Source: Vicugna pacos (Eukaryota > Chordata > Mammalia > Artiodactyla > Camelidae). From it: DNA of 64,000 bases. A program made the position numbers and the translations under genes. The notes below the pieces were generated by a model that had not been told where the DNA came from, searched no databases, and was given only the letters and a program-made list of their open reading frames with translations. Below, one piece after another: positions 36,972 to 49,267 of this stretch. Each line of letters opens with the position of its first letter. Position 1 is the first letter of the stretch. The DNA lies in NCBI RefSeq assembly GCF_048564905.1, contig NW_027328739.1, positions 2,356,001 to 2,420,000 of the forward strand. The letters run 5' to 3'.

Positions 36972-37878
36972 GCTCTATGCACCGTACCAATGGAGGGAAG
37001 TGTGTCCCTTTTCAGTTGATGGTTTCACACGTCTTTAAACTTTCTAACAGTTCACAGTACACAGGGACCCACTAAAGGAGACTTATGTTCCTATAATATC
37101 CGTACACCTGGAATACATATGCGTCGCCTGATTTCTGCTGAAACACCCACACTCTCAGGACATGGATCCATTGGATTCATGGGGGCTGAAATTCCAAGAA
37201 ATGAAACCAACCCCAATGTGCACTTTGCTGTCGGTCTCTTTTGCACTTAGTACACTTTGGCAGAGCTACTTGCCTTTGTTATAGGCTTCTTACATTTCTT
37301 CTCTACGAAGCCTAGAATATGGCATTCCTTCATCCTGTTGGAAGACATACAAGTCTACATCACGGACTAGGAAACCATTTGATTCCAAATCGGCATTAGT
37401 GTTAGGTCACGATATGCTCTTATGAATCAAAATTTACGAATATGAATGCACGCTTCTGATTTCCGAATACAAGTGTGCTGAGTACATGCAAGCCACGATA
37501 CTGGGTCGATGCGTTCTGAATGACCCTTGACCTCACCTTGAGTATTTTCTTTTGAATAATCATGGTTCCCTTTGTATATGTCAGCCAACCATACCATTTT
37601 GGTGCTTGTTTGTTGGTTTGATTCTTTGTTGGTCTTCTTCTCGCTTGTTTTGCAAACACGTCAGGCCATGCATCTCTCCTTTCGCTTCAAACAGAGTCAA
37701 ATAAGCTGATTCACTTAAGAGAGTGCTTCCAATCACCTATGATTTCCTGCTTCCCTCTCCCATCTTTAGGGTTTTGATGTCCTCCTTAAGTTCTTCTTCT
37801 TTCTTCTCTGCCACACATGCTCTTCTTGCATTTCCAATAATGGTTTCTTCTTTCCATTCCATCCTGCTGCTTTTCTAT

Positions 37879-38673
37879 TCAGGGGAGTTTTCTCAACCTT
37901 TCTTTTAGAAAAATTTTGAACTGCTGAATTCTTTTAGATTTGCCGGTCTGTAGAATTCTCTAGCTCTGCCGTTATTTGGAATGGTGTTCATGTGGCATAG
38001 GCTACCCTAGGTGGCAGCATTTGGCCATTCAGGATATGGTCTGTGTCCTGGCACTCCTCCCTGTCCTGCAATATTGCTGCCGAGATATCAGCTGAAACCC
38101 CTCTGGAGGTTTCCTTGTGACTATGTTGTTTCCTCCAGGTGCATTTTAAATCACTCGGATATTCGTGAACTTTGTTGATTTGAATCATACAGCTGCTGGT
38201 AGGTCTATTGGGATTCCACCTCCTTCGGATGCTGTGTAATTCCTGAATTCGCATAGATGATTCTTTCTTGGCTTTCAGCAAGTTTCAGTCTGATTTTTCT
38301 ACAGATAAATTTTCAGACACTTTTTGTTGTTTTATCTCTTGCTTTTCCATCTGGGACTCATGATTTCTATTCTTTCATGCCCTGTCTTAACCCAGGGTTC
38401 AACTGCAATGTTTTCATTTGTTTGCACTTGCTTTCCTATGTCTGCTTCTGACCGAGGTTTTTCTCTTCCCCTGTCTTCACAGTCATTCACGCGTCCCTCT
38501 GCATTATCTAGTCTGCTAAGGACTGAATTCTAGCCCTGATATTATCACAACCATTGAGTTTCCTGATATTTTTGGCTCGTGTTGAGACTTTCTCTTCCCC
38601 TTTTCTGGTATTCTGCCTTTTGTGATTCTGAGACACTGGTGTTCTTCAGTGTTTTCCTGACCTTCATTTTCAA
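37879..38673 (-). mobile_element. Decayed LINE-1 ORF1 (unit 8, B type)
   Basis: Carries the unit-5 type one-base loss and a further one-base loss near 37912. Confidence 0.82.
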
Positions 38674-41600
38674 CACTTGTTCTGGATAGCGTTTTGCAGA
38701 CTAGTTGTTTGAAAGCTTATCTTTTGTGCCTTCAATATCTTTGGAACTGAAAATGGTACTTCCTGTTTCTTTTACTGTTCTTCTTCATCTCTACTGGTCA
38801 GGTAATATCAGGTATCTAATGTAGACTTCTAGGGCTTTGTTAATTGAAAATTTTAGACTCTTGTCTCTACGCAATTCCATGGGATTTCTGTGAGGACAAT
38901 TTCTCCTAGGCATTGATGCCATAACCTGTACCTGTGTGTGTTGTTTGGTATATCTCCAATTGCTGGTGTTGCATTAGTTGTGATGAACAACCCATTCTAC
39001 TTCGATTAGCATAACTTCATTTTGATTATACTTATCTCACACTTCTGAAAGTGCACAGGACACTTCCTCTTGTGGAAATGAAGCTTCTAAAAGTTCTCAG
39101 CTCTGCATTCTTCTCTATGTCATTTTGGAGTGTTTCCAAAACAGCAAACTGAGAGTGCTCTTCTGCTTTTTATTGCCACGGGATTGTCCCAATGAAATCA
39201 GTTCTTTCCAGAGCTTCTCTGTCTACAGAAACAGCAGTGGAAGCATATCTATGGATGTCACATATCAGGGCCTGCTGGAATGATCCCGCAGACCTTCCTT
39301 GTTGTCCTAGGTGCCATACCGTGCCGGTGCCATCCAAAATGTAGCATCCGCTTTTGGGAGATAGTGCTGAAGGGAATGCTTCCTCTTCTCGCGCTGTGGA
39401 CTTGGACCACTCTTCCTTGTCCTCTCATCCTTGTGGCACGGGTGCACGAAGGCAACCACAGAGTTGTTGCGCATCCTGTGACTCAAACCAAACCATAATC
39501 CCAGCCCAGGTTATGAATGTAGCATATCCTAAGGCTTTTCATTCTGATTTCAAATTCAAGGCCCCCTGGATCCCTCAGACCAGATGCACGATATCTCTGA
39601 TTCAGCCCCACACGTGCTCTATTGGCAAAATTCCCAATTGGTCCCTGGTCCTGCAGATTTACTGGGTGTGGCCATGGGACATATCGGTAATCGCAACCGC
39701 GCGACCAGTGTGGTTGATTTATTATCGGTACACAGTTCGGTTTGCTCTCTTGATTCGACCCACCACATCCCACAACGCACTCCAGATCCCTGAGACTCAG
39801 CGTGTGCCATCATCCGTAGCTCTATGCCTCACTGACCGTTGCCTCTGCTACCTCTTATTTGGCAGCTGGGATCTTGGTCTCAGAATTAACTGTGGGGATA
39901 TTTTGCGCTGGTTTCTTTGAGTTCTCTCAGCCAAGCATCTGCTGTGCACTCTTGTAAATCTCAGCACATCACCTTCAAACCCATGTCTCCTGTCCGCTTG
40001 AGAGTGTGCGTCCAAGTTAAACAGAGTTTCACCCTCGTTGCTCCATCACCAGGGGTCCGAACCTGCACTGGTTTCCATTCCCTGCTTTGCATTCTCCTGC
40101 TTCCAGGTGTCCTGAGGCCTCATCCTGTCTTTGGGAGTAACAGACCTCTCTTCGGCCAGTGTCCTATGCTAAGGGCAGGGTGAGTGGATGTTTCCATTGC
40201 TCTGTACATGGGAGCGAGTGAGTGCAGGTTGCACTTCTTCTCTGCCAACTGGGCATCGATGAATCAACACTATCCAGATACATTTCACAGAAATGTGATA
40301 TTTGCTTAGCTCTTTGTTTCTATACAGCCGTGGTGGGAGGGATTGTCCGAAGACAACTCTTTTGACATTGTGTTGATATCCCATTTGCAGTCTTTAAGAA
40401 GTTTAACAGAACTCCTTTACATGTTTTGGGAGTTATACGAAAATGGAGTTATTTTTTGAAACACACTCAATCGACCTAGAAGCCAGACTTGTCAATTTTG
40501 GTAACATTGTGTCAGCTCTACGGAAAAGCTAGACAGATAGAATGCAAACTAGCAGTCCAAACTGTTCAAGGGGTCATGTCAGCTCTTTAAGGTTGAAGCC
40601 TCCGAAACCAACAGGAACCATGAAATAACTTTTGGAAACATGGAATAACCCCCAACCTTGGATACACTTGTGCATGTGGTGCCCTGTATCCCAATGACAC
40701 CTACTGGCCAATGTTGGCATTTCAAGGGGTAACATCCCTCTCTAGGAAAATACAAGAGGAAACAAACCAAATATATACATTTAGGTTTGAATCCAAAAGC
40801 ACCTAGAGGCATTCTAGCTAGGAGAATCCTGCTGCAGTTATGCTAGTCTATTGAGAACCAGGTGTTTTTCTATCAGTGTTGAGAACGCTTAATCATCCGA
40901 TCCTGTAGTTTAAAGCCATTTAACGCAACCAAGTCTGCACCCCCATGATATAGTGCCCCCGGGGGCTTGACTCAAGTGAAAGACGATCCACATAAGCTGT
41001 GTCTTTAATGTCATTGGCGACTTTTACAGTTCAGTTCACTTTCTGACTTGTACTATTTACCTTCACTGTCTTGAAAAACTGAAGCCTAATACAGATTCAT
41101 GTTCAGTCAAAGATTCCCCTCACTTACCACACTCCCTTCACCCCAGGGAAGACAGAAACACAACATTTGCTGAATCTAGCGGAAGGACATCGTTTCTAGG
41201 TGTGAGCTAAGTATTCAATTTTATCTATTTCAGCCGAGACTATTTGACCTTTAAGGTGTTCACTGTTGTTCACAGAGAGTGAAGCTGGAGGAACTCTGAT
41301 TCTACGAGGGGCTTGCTCTTCTCGTAATGGCTTCATTGCAGCTCAGGTACTGATCCTTCAAAATGGATGCCTGAGTGGAGGGGAGGCAAGGGCAAGTGCT
41401 CACTAGCTAGGCCCAAACCTGGGAAAAGGCTTACCTGGGCTTGTTGAATTTTGGTCTGAATGGCTTGGGAATGCCCCTTGGGACGTGTGGATTCTCACGA
41501 CCTCTTCCAAGAACAGGAGCGTTTTGATCATCTCTGCCATTTCTTCTCCTTCAGACGTCAGGGACCTTGGACCCGTTCTTGGAGAAGAGAATTGAGGAAC

Positions 41601-42095
41601 TTCCTCAAGTCCACGTTGGCACTCCGTATGTTTCTGCCTGTATCAGTGAGTTTCAATATGTCTCATGAATGTCTTTTGAGCCTGGTATCCTCTACAGCTG
41701 TCTCCACGCCAGTATTCTCCATTGTAGCAGAACATCTCTCATCCATGTGTTCGCATCTCTCCTCAATCCGTGCAGCCAGCTTATCGGCCAGCTTCTCTTC
41801 GTGTCTCCCCTAAAGTCGACTTCACCAGGACTGGGCAAGTCTGAAAGTACCTCGGAGCCTGACCAGTAAGCTGATGACAGGCAGATCTTCCACTGTCTGC
41901 CCTTTCAGGTTCTGGAAACTGACCTGTGACCTCAGGTCTTTGGGCAGCAGCAGTATCTCGAACTTACACAGCTTCCCGGACCAAACACCTAAGCCAAGCT
42001 CCACAGAGGGCGGCAGCCCCTCCATCACACTGATCCACCCACAGAACTCTGCCCGGTTACCTAGGATCCAACAGCCACAACAAGCCTCACGGTAA

Positions 42096-42266
42096 ACACC
42101 AACATTCCACCTGGAATCCAACCGCTAACTGCCATCCCCAATGGCTGCTGCATCTTGTCAGTGTTGGGGGAGGGGCTGCATCCGACGAGAGGTTCCTAAG
42201 GTAAATGTGATTCTACCCACTAGCGTCCCATGGGCCTTTCTTCTTCCCTCTTTCCTTTTGTTCAGA
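42096..42266 (+). promoter_or_regulatory. Invariant core (unit 8)
   Basis: B copy. A private base change (cctcacggt) falls just outside its left edge. Confidence 0.4.
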
Positions 42267-43173
42267 GCTCTATGCACCGTACCAATGGAGGGAAGTGTGT
42301 CCCTTTTCAGTTGATGGTTTCACACGTCTTTAAACTTTCTAACAGTTCACAGTACACAGGGACCCACTAAAGGAGACTTATGTTCCTATAATATCCGTAC
42401 ACCCGGAATACATATGCGTCGCCTGATTTCTGCTGAAACACCCACACTCTCAGGACATGGATCCATTGGATTCATGGGGGCTGAAATTCCAAGAAATGAA
42501 ACCAACCCCAATGTGCACTTTGCTGTCGGTCTCTTTTGCACTTAGTACACTTTGGCAGAGCTACTTGCCTTTGTTATAGGCTTCTTACATTTCTTCTCTA
42601 CGAAGCCTAGAATATGGCATTCCTTCATCCTGTTGGAAGACATACAAGTCTACATCACGGACTAGGAAACCATTTGATTCCAAATCGGCATTAGTGTTAG
42701 GTCACGATATGCTCTTATGAATCAAAATTTACGAATATGAATGCACGCTTCTGATTTCCGAATACAAGTGTGCTGAGTACATGCAAGCCACGATACTGGG
42801 TCGATGCGTTCTGAATGACCCTTGACCTCACCTTGAGTATTTTCTTTTGAATAATCATGGTTCCCTTTGTATATGTCAGCCAACCATACCATTTTGGTGC
42901 TTGTTTGTTGGTTTGATTCTTTGTTGGTCTTCTTCTCGCTTGTTTTGCAAACACGTCAGGCCATGCATCTCTCCTTTCGCTTCAAACAGAGTCAAATAAG
43001 CTGATTCACTTAAGAGAGTGCTTCCAATCACCTATGATTTCCTGCTTCCCTCTCCCATCTTTAGGGTTTTGATGTCCTCCTTAAGTTCTTCTTCTTTCTT
43101 CTCTGCCACACATGCTCTTCTTGCATTTCCAATAATGGTTTCTTCTTTCCATTCCATCCTGCTGCTTTTCTAT

Positions 43174-43970
43174 TCAGGGGAGTTTTCTCAACCTTTCTTT
43201 TAGAAAAACTTTTGAACTGCTGAATTCTTTTAAGATTTGCCGGTCTGTAGAATTCTCTAGCTCTGCCGTTATTTGGAATGGTGTTCATGTGGCATAGGCT
43301 ACCCTAGGAGGCAGCATTTGGCCATTCAGGATATGGTCTGTGTCCTGGCACTCCTCCCTGTCCTGCAATATTGCTGCCGAGATATCAGCTGAAACCCCTC
43401 TGGAGGTTTCCTTGTGACTATGTTGTTTCCTCCAGGTGCATTTTAAATCACTCGGATATTCGTGAACTTTGTTGATTTGAATCATACAGCTGTTGGTAGG
43501 TCTATTGGGATTCCACCTCCTTCGGATGCTGTGTAATTCCTGAATTCGCATAGATGATTCTTTCTTGGCTTTCAGCAAGTTTCAGTCTGATTTTTCTACA
43601 GATAAATTTTCAGACACTTTTTGTTGCTTTATCTCTTGCTTTTCCATCTGGGACTCATGATTTCTATTCTTTCATGCCCTGTCTTAACCCAGGGTTCAAC
43701 TGCAATGTTTTCATTTGTTTGCACTTGCTTTCCTATGTCTGCTTCTGACCGAGGTTTTTCTCTTCCCCTGTCTTCACAGTCATTCACGCGTCCCTCTGCA
43801 TTATCTAGTCTGCTAAGGACTGAATTCTAGCCCTGATAATATCACAACCATTGAGTTTCCTGATATTTTTGGCTCGTGTTGAGACTTTCTCTTCCCCTTT
43901 TCTGGTATTCTGCCTTTTGTGATTCTGAGACACTGGTGTTCTTCAGTGTTTTCCTGACCTTCATTTTCAA
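43174..43970 (-). mobile_element. Decayed LINE-1 ORF1 (unit 9, B type)
   Basis: Matches unit 7 at the variants that set unit 7 apart in this stretch. Confidence 0.82.
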
Positions 43971-46900
43971 CACTTGTTCTGGATAGCGTTTTGCAGACTA
44001 GTTGTTTGAAAGCTTATCTTTTGCGCCTTCAATATCTTTGGAACTGAAAATGGTACTTCCTGTTTCTTTTACTGTTCTTCTTCATCTCTACTGGTCAGGT
44101 AATATCAGGTATCTAATGTAGACTTCTAGGGCTTTGTTAATTGAAAATTTTAGACTCTTGTCTCTACGCAATTCCATGGGATTTCTGTGAGGACAATTTC
44201 TCCTAGGCATTGATGCCATAACCTGTACCTGTGTGTGTTGTTTGGTATATCTCCAATTGCTGGTGTTGCATTAGTTGTGATGAACAACCCATTCTACTTC
44301 GATTAGCATAACTTCATTTTGATTATACTTATCTCACACTTCTGAAAGTGCACAGGACACTTCCTCTTGTGGAAATGAAGCTTCTAAAAGTTCTCAGCTC
44401 TGCATTCTTCTCTATGTCATTTTGGAGTGTTTCCAAAACAGCAAACTGAGAGTGCTCTTCTGCTTTTTATTGCCACGGGAATGTCCCAATGAAATCAGTT
44501 CTTTCCAGAGCTTCTCTGTCTACAGAAACACCAGTGGAAGCATATCTATGGATGTCACATATCAGGGCCTGCTGGAATGATCCCGCAGACCTTCCTTGTT
44601 GTCCTAGGTGCCGTACCGTGCCGGTGCCATCCAAAATGCAGCATCCGCTTTTGGGAGATAGTGCTGAAGGGAATGCTTCCTCTTCTCGCGCTGTGGACTT
44701 GGACCACTCTTCCTTGTCCTCTCATCCTTGTGGCACGGGTGCACGAAGGCAACCACAGAGTTGTTGCGCATCCTGTGACTCAAACCAAACCATAATCCCA
44801 GCCCAGGTTATGAATGTAGCATATCCTAAGGCTTTTCATTCTGATTTCAAATTCAAGGCCCCCTGGATCCCTCAGACCAGATGCACGATATCTCTGATTC
44901 AGCCCCACACGTGCTCTATTGGCAAAATTCCCAATTGGTCCCTGGTCCTGCAGATGTACTGGGTGTGGCCATGGGACATATCGGTAATCGCAACCGCGCG
45001 ACCAGTGTGGTTGATTTATTATCGGTACACAGTTCGGTTTGCTCTCTTGATTCGACCCACCACATCCCACAACGCACTCCAGATCCCTGAGACTCAGCGT
45101 GTGCCATCATCCGTAGCTCTATGCCTCACTGACCGTTGCCTCTGCTACCTCAAATTTGGCATCTGGGATCTTGGTCTCAGAATTAACTGTGGGGATATTT
45201 TGCGCTGGTTTCTTTGAGTTCTCTCAGCCAAGCATCTGCTGTGCACTCTTGTAAATCTCAGCACATCACCTTCAAACCCATGTCTCCTGTCCGCTTGAGA
45301 GTGTGCGTCCAAGTTAAACAGAGTTTCACCCTCGTTGCTCCATCACCAGGGGTCCGAACCTGCACTGGTTTCCATTCCCTGCTTTGCATTCTCCTGCTTC
45401 CAGGTGTCCTGAGGCCTCATCCTGTCTTTGGGAGTAACAGACCTCTCTTCGGCCAGTGTCCTATGCTAAGGGCAGGGTGAGTGGATGTTTCCATTGCTCT
45501 GTACATGGGAGCGAGTGAGTGCAGGTTGCACTTCTTCTCTGCCAACTGGGCATCGATGAATCAACACTATCCAGATACATTTCACAGAAATGTGATATTT
45601 GCTTAGCTCTTTGTTTCTATACAGCCGTGGTGGGAGGGATTGTCCGAAGACAACTCTTTTGACATTGTGTTGATATCCCATTTGCAGTCTTTAAGAAGTT
45701 TAACAGAACTCCTTTACATGTTTTGGGAGTTATACGAAAATGGAGTTATTTTTTGAAACACACTCAATCGACCTAGAAGCCAGACTTGTCAATTTTGGTA
45801 ACATTGTGTCAGCTCTACGGAAAAGCTAGACAGATAGAATGCAAACTAGCAGTCCAAACTGTTCAAGGGGTCATGTCAGCTCTTTAAGGTTGAAGCCTCC
45901 GAAACCAACAGGAACCATGAAATAACTTTTGGAAACATGGAATAACCCCCAACCTTGGATACACTTGTGCATGTGGTGCCCTGTATCCCAATGACACCTA
46001 CTGGCCAATGTTGGCATTTCAAGGGGTAACATCCCTCTCTAGGAAAATACAAGAGGAAACAAACCAAATATATACATTTAGGTTTGAATCCAAAAGCACC
46101 TAGAGGCATTCTAGCTAGGAGAATCCTGCTGCAGTTATGCTAGTCTATTGAGAACCAGGTGTTTTTCTATCAGTGTTGAGCACGCTTAATCATCCGATCC
46201 TGTAGTTTAAAGCCATTTAACGCAACCAAGTCTGCACCCCCATGATATAGTGCCCCCGGGGGCTTGACTCAAGTGAAAGACGATCCACATAAGCTGTGTC
46301 TTTAATGTCATTGGCGACTTTTACAGTTCAGTTCACTTTCTGACTTGTACTATTTACCTTCACTGTCTTGAAAAACTGAAGCCTAATACAGATTCATGTT
46401 CAGTCAAAGATTCCCCTCACTTACCACACTCCCTTCACCCCAGGGAAGACAGAAACACAACATTTGCTGAATCTAGCGGAAGGACATCGTTTCTAGGTGT
46501 GAGCTAAGTATTCAATTTTATCTATTTCAGCCGAGACTATTTGACCTTTAAGGTGTTCACTGTTGTTCACAGAGAGTGAAGCTGGAGGAACTCTGATTCT
46601 ACGAGGGGCTTGCTCTTCTCGTAATGGCTTCATTGCAGCTCAGGTACTGATCCTTCAAAATGGATGCCTGAGTGGAGGGGAGGCAAGGGCAAGTGCTCAC
46701 TAGCTAGGCCCAAACCTGGGAAAAGGCTTACCTGGGCTTGTTGAATTTTGGTCTGAATGGCTTGGGAATGCCCCTTGGGACGTGTGGATTCTCACGACCT
46801 CTTCCAAGAACAGGAGCGTTTTGATCATCTCTGCCATTTCTTCTCCTTCAGACGTCAGGGACCTTGGACCCGTTCTTGGAGAAGAGAATTGAGGAACTTC

Positions 46901-47392
46901 CTCAAGTCCACGTTGGCACTCCGTATGTTTCTGCCTGTATCAGTGAGTTTCAATATGTCTCATGAATGTCTTTTGAGCCTGGTATCCTCTACAGCTGTCT
47001 CCACGCCAGTATTCTCCATTGTAGCAGAACATCTCTCATCCATGTGTTCGCATCTCTCCTCAATCCGTGCAGCCAGCTTATCGGCCAGCTTCTCTTCGTG
47101 TCTCCCCTAAAGTCGACTTCACCAGGACTGGGCAAGTCTGAAAGTACCTCGGAGCCTGACCAGTAAGCTGATGACAGGCAGATCTTCCACTGTCTGCCCT
47201 TTCAGGTTCTGGAAACTGACCTGTGACCTCAGGTCTTTGGGCAGCAGCAGTATCTCGAACTTACACAGCTTCCCGGACCAAACACCTAAGCCAAGCTCCA
47301 CAGAGGGCGGCAGCCCCTCCATCACACTGATCCACCCACAGAACTCTGCCCGGTTACCTAGGATCCAACAGCCACAACAAGCCTCGCGGTAA

Positions 47393-47563
47393 ACACCAAC
47401 ATTCCACCTGGAATCCAACCGCTAACTGCCATCCCCAATGGCTGCTGCATCTTGTCAGTGTTGGGGGAGGGGCTGCATCCGACGAGAGGTTCCTAAGGTA
47501 AATGTGATTCTACCCACTAGCGTCCCATGGGCCTTTCTTCTTCCCTCTTTCCTTTTGTTCAGA
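47393..47563 (+). promoter_or_regulatory. Invariant core (unit 9)
   Basis: B copy, unchanged. Confidence 0.4.
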
Positions 47564-48470
47564 GCTCTATGCACCGTACCAATGGAGGGAAGTGTGTCCC
47601 TTTTCAGTTGATGGTTTCACACGTCTTTAAACTTTCTAACAGTTCACAGTACACAGGGACCCACTAAAGGAGACTTATGTTCCTATAATATCCGTACACC
47701 CGGAATACATATGCGTCGCCTGATTTCTGCTGAAACACCCACACTCTCAGGACATGGATCCATTGGATTCATGGGGGCTGAAATTCCAAGAAATGAAACC
47801 AACCCCAATGTGCACTTTGCTGTCGGTCTCTTTTGCACTTAGTACACTTTGGCAGAGCTACTTGCCTTTGTTATAGGCTTCTTACATTTCTTCTCTACGA
47901 AGCCTAGAATATGGCATTCCTTCATCCTGTTGGAAGACATACAAGTCTACATCACGGACTAGGAAACCATTTGATTCCAAATCGGCATTAGTGTTAGGTC
48001 ACGATATGCTCTTATGAATCAAAATATACGAATATGAATGCACGCATCTGATTTCCGAATACAAGTGTGCTGAGTACATGCAAGCCACGATACTGGGTCG
48101 ATGCGTTCTGAATGACCCTTGACCTCACCTTGAGTATTTTCTTTTGAATAATCATGGTTCCCTTTGTATATGTCAGCCAACCATACCATTTTGGTGCTTG
48201 TTTGTTGGTTTGATTCTTTGTTGGTCTTCTTCTCGCTTGTTTTGCAAACACGTCAGGCCATGCATCTCTCCTTTCGCTTCAAACAGAGTCAAATAAGCTG
48301 ATTCACTTAAGAGAGTGCTTCCAATCACCTATGATTTCCTGCTTCCCTCTCCCATCTTTAGGGTTTTGATGTCCTCCTTAAGTTCTTCTTCTTTCTTCTC
48401 TGCCACACATGCTCTTCTTGCATTTCCAATAATGGTTTCTTCTTTCCATTCCATCCTGCTGCTTTTCTAT

Positions 48471-49267
48471 TCAGGGGAGTTTTCTCAACCTTTCTTTTAG
48501 AAAAACTTTTGAACTGCTGAATTCTTTTAAGATTTGCCGGTCTGTAGAATTCTCTAGCTCTGCCGTTATTTGGAATGGTGTTCATGTGGCATAGGCTACC
48601 CTAGGTGGCAGCATTTGGCCATTCAGGATATGGTCTGTGTCCTGGCACTCCTCCCTGTCCTGCAATATTGCTGCCGAGATATCAGCTGAAACCCCTCTGG
48701 AGGTTTCCTTGTGACTATGTTGTTTCCTCCAGGTGCATTTTAAATCACTCGGATATTCGTGAACTTTGTTGATTTGAATCATACAGCTGCTGGTAGGTCT
48801 ATTGGGATTCCACCTCCTTCGGATGCTGTGTAATTCCTGAATTCGCATAGATGATTCTTTCTTGGCTTTCAGCAAGTTTCAGTCTGATTTTTCTACAGAT
48901 AAATTTTCAGACACTTTTTGTTGCTTTATCTCTTGCTTTTCCATCTGGGACTCATGATTTCTATTCTTTCATGCCCTGTCTTAACCCAGGGTTCAACTGC
49001 AATGTTTTCATTTGTTTGCACTTGCTTTCCTATGTCTGCTTCTGACCGAGGTTTTTCTCTTCCCCTGTCTTCACAGTCATTCACGCGTCCGTCTGCATTA
49101 TCTAGTCTGCTAAGGACTGAATTCTAGCCCTGATATTATCACAACCATTGAGTTTCCTGATATTTTTGGCTCGTGTTGAGACTTTCTCTTCCCCTTTTCT
49201 GGTATTCTGCCTTTTGTGATTCTGAGACACTGGTGTTCTTCAGTGTTTTCCTGACCTTCATTTTCAA
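48471..49267 (-). mobile_element. Decayed LINE-1 ORF1 (unit 10, B type)
   Basis: Full-frame variant at the ttttaagattt run, without the other variants shared by units 7 and 9. Confidence 0.82.

Larger units (their letters stand above)
31718..37014. repeat. Macrosatellite unit 7 (subfamily B, 5297 bp)
   Basis: B copy with variants in its first half shared only with unit 9: ctaggagg (32713), ctgttggtagg (near 32899), gataatatc (33243) and atgcagc (about 34045). Its ttttaagattt run keeps one base that units 5, 6, 8 and 12 lack. Confidence 0.97.
37015..42309. repeat. Macrosatellite unit 8 (subfamily B, 5295 bp)
   Basis: B copy that has lost a base in the run near 37912 and another in the ttttagattt run. 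It shares tacctcttattt with unit 5 and has private changes, such as cagatttactgg near 39654 and cctcacggt near 42087. Confidence 0.97.
42310..47606. repeat. Macrosatellite unit 9 (subfamily B mosaic, 5297 bp)
   Basis: The first half matches unit 7's private variants. The middle carries the unit-6 variant aaatttggcatctggg (about 45155). The later part carries gagcacgc (about 46178), shared with units 7 and 10. The haplotype is therefore mosaic. Confidence 0.97.
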
